Source of the DNA: Flavobacteriaceae bacterium | Lineage (GTDB): Bacteria > Bacteroidota > Bacteroidia > Flavobacteriales > Flavobacteriaceae | Assembly: GCA_008081175.1 (NCBI GenBank) | Contig: VMCW01000141.1 | Location: 1 to 9,298, forward strand | Direction of reading: 5' to 3' | DNA: 9,298 nucleotides | In this document: piece after piece, positions 7,504-9,298 of the stretch | How positions within the stretch are numbered: the first letter of the stretch is position 1 | Layout of the letters: each line of letters starts with the position of its first letter | Notes under the pieces: model-generated | What the model was told of the DNA's origin: nothing | What the model saw: the letters and a program-made list of their open reading frames with translations, nothing else | The model's database searches: none | Translations under genes and position numbers: made by a program

Positions 7504-7520
7504 TAAGGAGCAACTCCTTA
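7504..7520 (-). terminator. Short inverted repeat over the Kelch gene stop codon, weak terminator candidate
   Basis: TAAGGAG at 7504-7510 and CTCCTTA at 7514-7520 form a perfect 7-bp stem with a three-base loop. The TAA stop of the minus-strand gene lies inside the stem. On the minus strand the hairpin is followed by CTTTAG, with only three consecutive T residues, so termination would be weak. The position at the end of the gene, facing the plus-strand terminator, is the main support. Confidence 0.4.
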
Positions 7521-8810
7521 AGTGACTTTTATTTTTTTTAAAAGAACTTGAAAGGCTTCTTTTGGAACGAGATATTTAATTCTTCTATCAATCTCTCCTC
7601 TTTTAAGTTCCAAAGGTTCTTTTGAAAACCCAAAAATCGTTTTTAACTCATAGTTGAGCTGGGTAATGAAATCATTTTTCAATCGAATGTTGTGAACATA
7701 GGAAAGAGTATCTTTTTCAATAATTTTTAGCAATTCAGCAGTTGAAATTTCTCCCTTTAAAAGAATGACTTTTAATACTTTTATTTGTGCTTCATTGAGG
7801 GGGTGTAAAATGGCATTTCTCACAACTCCCTTTTCGTTTAGAATAACGGTTTTTTTTCTTTGCTTAATCAAAATATACCGCATCAAAACAAACAACAAAA
7901 ACGCTAATAATAAAATATAAATGAAACGAGTATCCTTTTTGGATTCAAAAAATGGCTCTGTTTTTATTGGAAGGGCAAACAGTAGATCTTCTTTAATTTT
8001 AATCCATTCAATTTGGTCGAAATTATCTTTTACTACAAATCGAAATTCACCATTTTTATAACTGTTTTGATGGGATAACCGTTGCTCTGTTTTCCATAAA
8101 AAGGGAGGCAGTTCATAAGTGAGAAGCTTGTTGTTGATCAGGTCTACTTTATAGAGAAAATTATTTGCTTTGAGTAAAATGTAACTGTTTGAATTGACAA
8201 GATGGTCCCAATTACTAAGGTCAAAAGTGGTTGTTCCCAACAGACTGTATTTTTTTGTTTTAAAGTCAAAAGAGACTATTTCTTTATTTTCAATGGATTT
8301 CAATCGGTCATTCTCATCAACTCTTGCCCCTCCAAAGAAATAAATTTTGTCTTTTGTTTTGAAATGAAATCCGCCATATCTTCCTTTTGGATTGTACGAA
8401 GTATTTTTTTTGTAGACTTCCCATTCTTTAGAGACAAAATCAAAGTACGTCATGAAGTTCCTTTGACTCCAATAGCCATATCCACCGTATTTAAAAATAG
8501 TATCGTGATGAACAAAAATTGTTGCATTAATCGTCATTCGGTGATCAATCGTTTCATCTATCCGTTTGACTTTATTTCCCTCTAGGGAATAGACCTGCCC
8601 ACTTTTTCCTCCAAAAAAGTAGAATCTATCATTTATTGTTGCATGGGTATAAGCATCAATTTTTATTTCTTGAGGTAGTTCTAATACTTGTTCTTCAAGG
8701 GGTTGTAATTCTTCGTCGTAATAACGGATCAGATTGTCTTGAATTAAAAAAACATTCGAATCCAAATCACTTTGAATGAAATTAAATAATATGATTAAAA
8801 AAACATGCAT
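7518..8810 (-). CDS. Membrane-bound Kelch-type sensor with C-terminal winged-helix-like domain
   Basis: Predicted one-component membrane regulator of 430 residues; no named family member recognised. The N-terminus (VFLIILFNFI, residues 3-12) is a short signal or anchor segment. Residues about 20-280 resemble a Kelch propeller: FYFFGG at 63-68, FKYGGYG at 106-112, IYFFGGARV at 156-163, each followed by a Tyr/Trp-rich strand such as YFDFVSKEWEVY or FDFKTKKYSLLG. One membrane helix is clear at about 295-315 (IYILLLAFLLFVLMRYILI), followed by basic KQRKK, which places the C-terminus in the cytoplasm. Residues about 334-413 (HPLNEAQIKVLKVIL, ISTAELLKII, then a basic helix and a charged hairpin) look like a winged helix-turn-helix. 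The ATG at 8810 is preceded directly by an in-frame TAA, so it cannot start earlier. The DNA-binding role is inferred from fold appearance only; a protein-interaction domain is possible. It is convergent with the sugar and amidohydrolase genes. Confidence 0.85.
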   Translation of the reverse strand: MHVFLIILFNFIQSDLDSNVFLIQDNLIRYYDEELQPLEEQVLELPQEIKIDAYTHATINDRFYFFGGKSGQVYSLEGNKVKRIDETIDHRMTINATIFVHHDTIFKYGGYGYWSQRNFMTYFDFVSKEWEVYKKNTSYNPKGRYGGFHFKTKDKIYFFGGARVDENDRLKSIENKEIVSFDFKTKKYSLLGTTTFDLSNWDHLVNSNSYILLKANNFLYKVDLINNKLLTYELPPFLWKTEQRLSHQNSYKNGEFRFVVKDNFDQIEWIKIKEDLLFALPIKTEPFFESKKDTRFIYILLLAFLLFVLMRYILIKQRKKTVILNEKGVVRNAILHPLNEAQIKVLKVILLKGEISTAELLKIIEKDTLSYVHNIRLKNDFITQLNYELKTIFGFSKEPLELKRGEIDRRIKYLVPKEAFQVLLKKIKVT

Positions 8811-8932
8811 TTACAGGCTAGCCTTTAAGAAACTATGTACTTAAAAATACTATTATTAAATTAATTACATTGATATGATACTATTTTTTATGTCTTTCTA
8901 AAGTTGCAATTTTACTTTTTTAATTCTGCATA

Positions 8933-9013
8933 ATGAATTTAGATACTAAAATAATTCTAATCGTTAGTGTATTGTCGATTTCACTGATACTACTTTTTAG
9001 CTCAGTGAGTTGA
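8933..9013 (+). CDS. Possible 26-residue hydrophobic small protein
   Basis: An ATG at 8933 opens a 26-codon frame ending in TGA at 9011-9013. The peptide starts MNLDTK and continues with about 17 almost purely hydrophobic residues (IILIVSVLSISLILLF), then SSVS. This would be a single membrane helix with a short charged N-terminus. It could be a real small membrane protein, a decayed signal peptide from a lost exported gene, or chance in AT-rich DNA. There is no Shine-Dalgarno, no clear promoter and no close gene partner on this strand. Confidence 0.2.
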   Translation: MNLDTKIILIVSVLSISLILLFSSVS

Positions 9014-9029
9014 TCTTCCCAAGTTAAAA

Positions 9030-9085
9030 TGAATTAAGCCACTCCAAATTCATCTTAATTCAAGGTAATCGAATGTGTGAATTAA
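9030..9085. repeat. Three TGAATTAA copies in alternating orientation
   Basis: TGAATTAA occurs at 9030-9037 and 9078-9085, with its reverse complement TTAATTCA at 9055-9062. Centre-to-centre spacing is 25 and 23 bases. The first two copies form a 9-bp hairpin (9030-9038 with 9054-9062), and an alternative 7-bp hairpin pairs 9029-9035 with 9047-9053, so the two folds exclude each other. This could be an operator cluster or a switching RNA leader. The motif is AT-rich, so chance recurrence is a real possibility. Confidence 0.4.
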
Positions 9086-9098
9086 AACGATATAACAT

Positions 9099-9174
9099 TC
9101 CCCATCAGTCCTTTTTTTCGTGATCATAAAATTAAGGTTTCCACGAGTTAGTTTTAGTAAGGACTGAATGGGGA
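9099..9174. repeat. Long imperfect inverted repeat, possible structured RNA or small element
   Basis: The left arm at 9099-9113 (TCCCCATCAGTCCTT) pairs with the right arm at 9159-9174 (AAGGACTGAATGGGGA) over 15 bp, with a single bulged A at 9167. The 45-base loop contains a second 5-bp stem, TCGTG at 9118-9122 with CACGA at 9142-9146. The right arm also competes with a 6-bp hairpin, GGATTT at 9172-9177 with AAATCC at 9185-9190. A TTTT follows the right arm, too short for a strong terminator. No target duplication was seen around it, so a miniature transposable element is only one option beside a leader RNA or a protein binding site. Confidence 0.6.
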
Positions 9175-9225
9175 TTTTGGAATTAAATCCGAATAAATTA
9201 ATTGTACCCTTTAAAGTTTCTGAAC

Positions 9226-9241
9226 AGATAGTGCCCTATCT
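9226..9241. repeat. Small perfect hairpin
   Basis: AGATAG at 9226-9231 and CTATCT at 9236-9241 form a perfect 6-bp stem with a four-base loop TGCC. No T-run follows on either strand, so it is not a terminator. It may belong to the same structured leader as the upstream inverted repeats. Confidence 0.35.
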
Positions 9242-9298
9242 TAGGCTAAAGAAAACAGAAGGTTATAGCACGTAGTTATTAATTAATCTTTGTAAATT

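Larger units (their letters stand above)
8811..9298. other. AT-rich region without a convincing gene
   Basis: These 488 bases upstream of the Kelch regulator gene contain no long reading frame and no recognisable RNA gene or mobile element. They do contain inverted and direct repeats, listed separately, and one tiny hydrophobic ORF. The promoter of the minus-strand gene should lie near the left part, but no clean TAnnTTTG box was found on that strand. A -7-like TAATCTTTG at 9284-9292 has one spacer base too many and lacks a matching TTG upstream. It may be the leader region of a gene to the right of the window. Confidence 0.6.

Noticed and set aside
8202..8585. Plus-strand frame of 127 codons
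   Set aside because: It is antisense to the Kelch domain, whose Gly-Gly and Tyr/Phe motifs are clearly the coding frame.
9099..9178. Inverted repeat followed by TTTT as a rho-independent terminator
   Set aside because: The loop is 45 bases and the T-run only four, and no gene ends just upstream on the plus strand.
9284..9292. TAATCTTTG as a Bacteroidota -7 promoter box
   Set aside because: The spacer is three bases rather than two and no TTG is found at the expected distance upstream.

Overview
The window looks like chromosomal DNA of a Bacteroidota member, most likely a flavobacterium. It is AT-rich and no strong Shine-Dalgarno sequence precedes any gene. The exported proteins have signal peptides ending in Gly followed by Gln, and the protein families (FucP-type sugar permease, exported PD40 propellers, Kelch membrane regulator) are typical of that group. 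No mobile element, CRISPR array, tRNA or rRNA was seen.

Positions 12-7438 hold five same-strand genes. In order they are: a FucP-family sugar:H+ symporter; an FMN-dependent L-lactate / alpha-hydroxy-acid dehydrogenase; an exported six-repeat TolB-like propeller; an exported histidine phosphatase; and a 1122-residue exported protein joining a PD40 propeller region to an amidohydrolase domain. Gaps are 12, 28, 100 and 33 bp. A strong intrinsic terminator follows at 7459-7485. The first two genes are so close that co-transcription is very likely. They fit the end of a deoxyhexose (L-fucose or L-rhamnose) catabolic operon whose earlier genes would lie upstream of the window: the permease imports the sugar, the non-phosphorylating pathway splits it to pyruvate plus L-lactate, and the dehydrogenase oxidises the lactate. 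The role of the three exported proteins is not clear; they may be a separate unit with its own promoter, perhaps in the 100-bp gap at 3421-3520.

Convergent to these, 7518-8810 on the minus strand encodes a probable membrane-bound one-component regulator: an outward-facing Kelch-like propeller, one membrane helix, and a cytoplasmic domain resembling a winged helix. Its target is unknown. This is the most interesting gene in the window.

The last 488 bases (8811-9298) carry no convincing gene. They hold a cluster of TGAATTAA repeats in both orientations, a long 15-bp inverted repeat with one bulged base, a small perfect hairpin, and one tiny hydrophobic ORF of 26 codons. These could be regulatory or structured-RNA elements belonging to a gene beyond the window's right edge, but that is inference.
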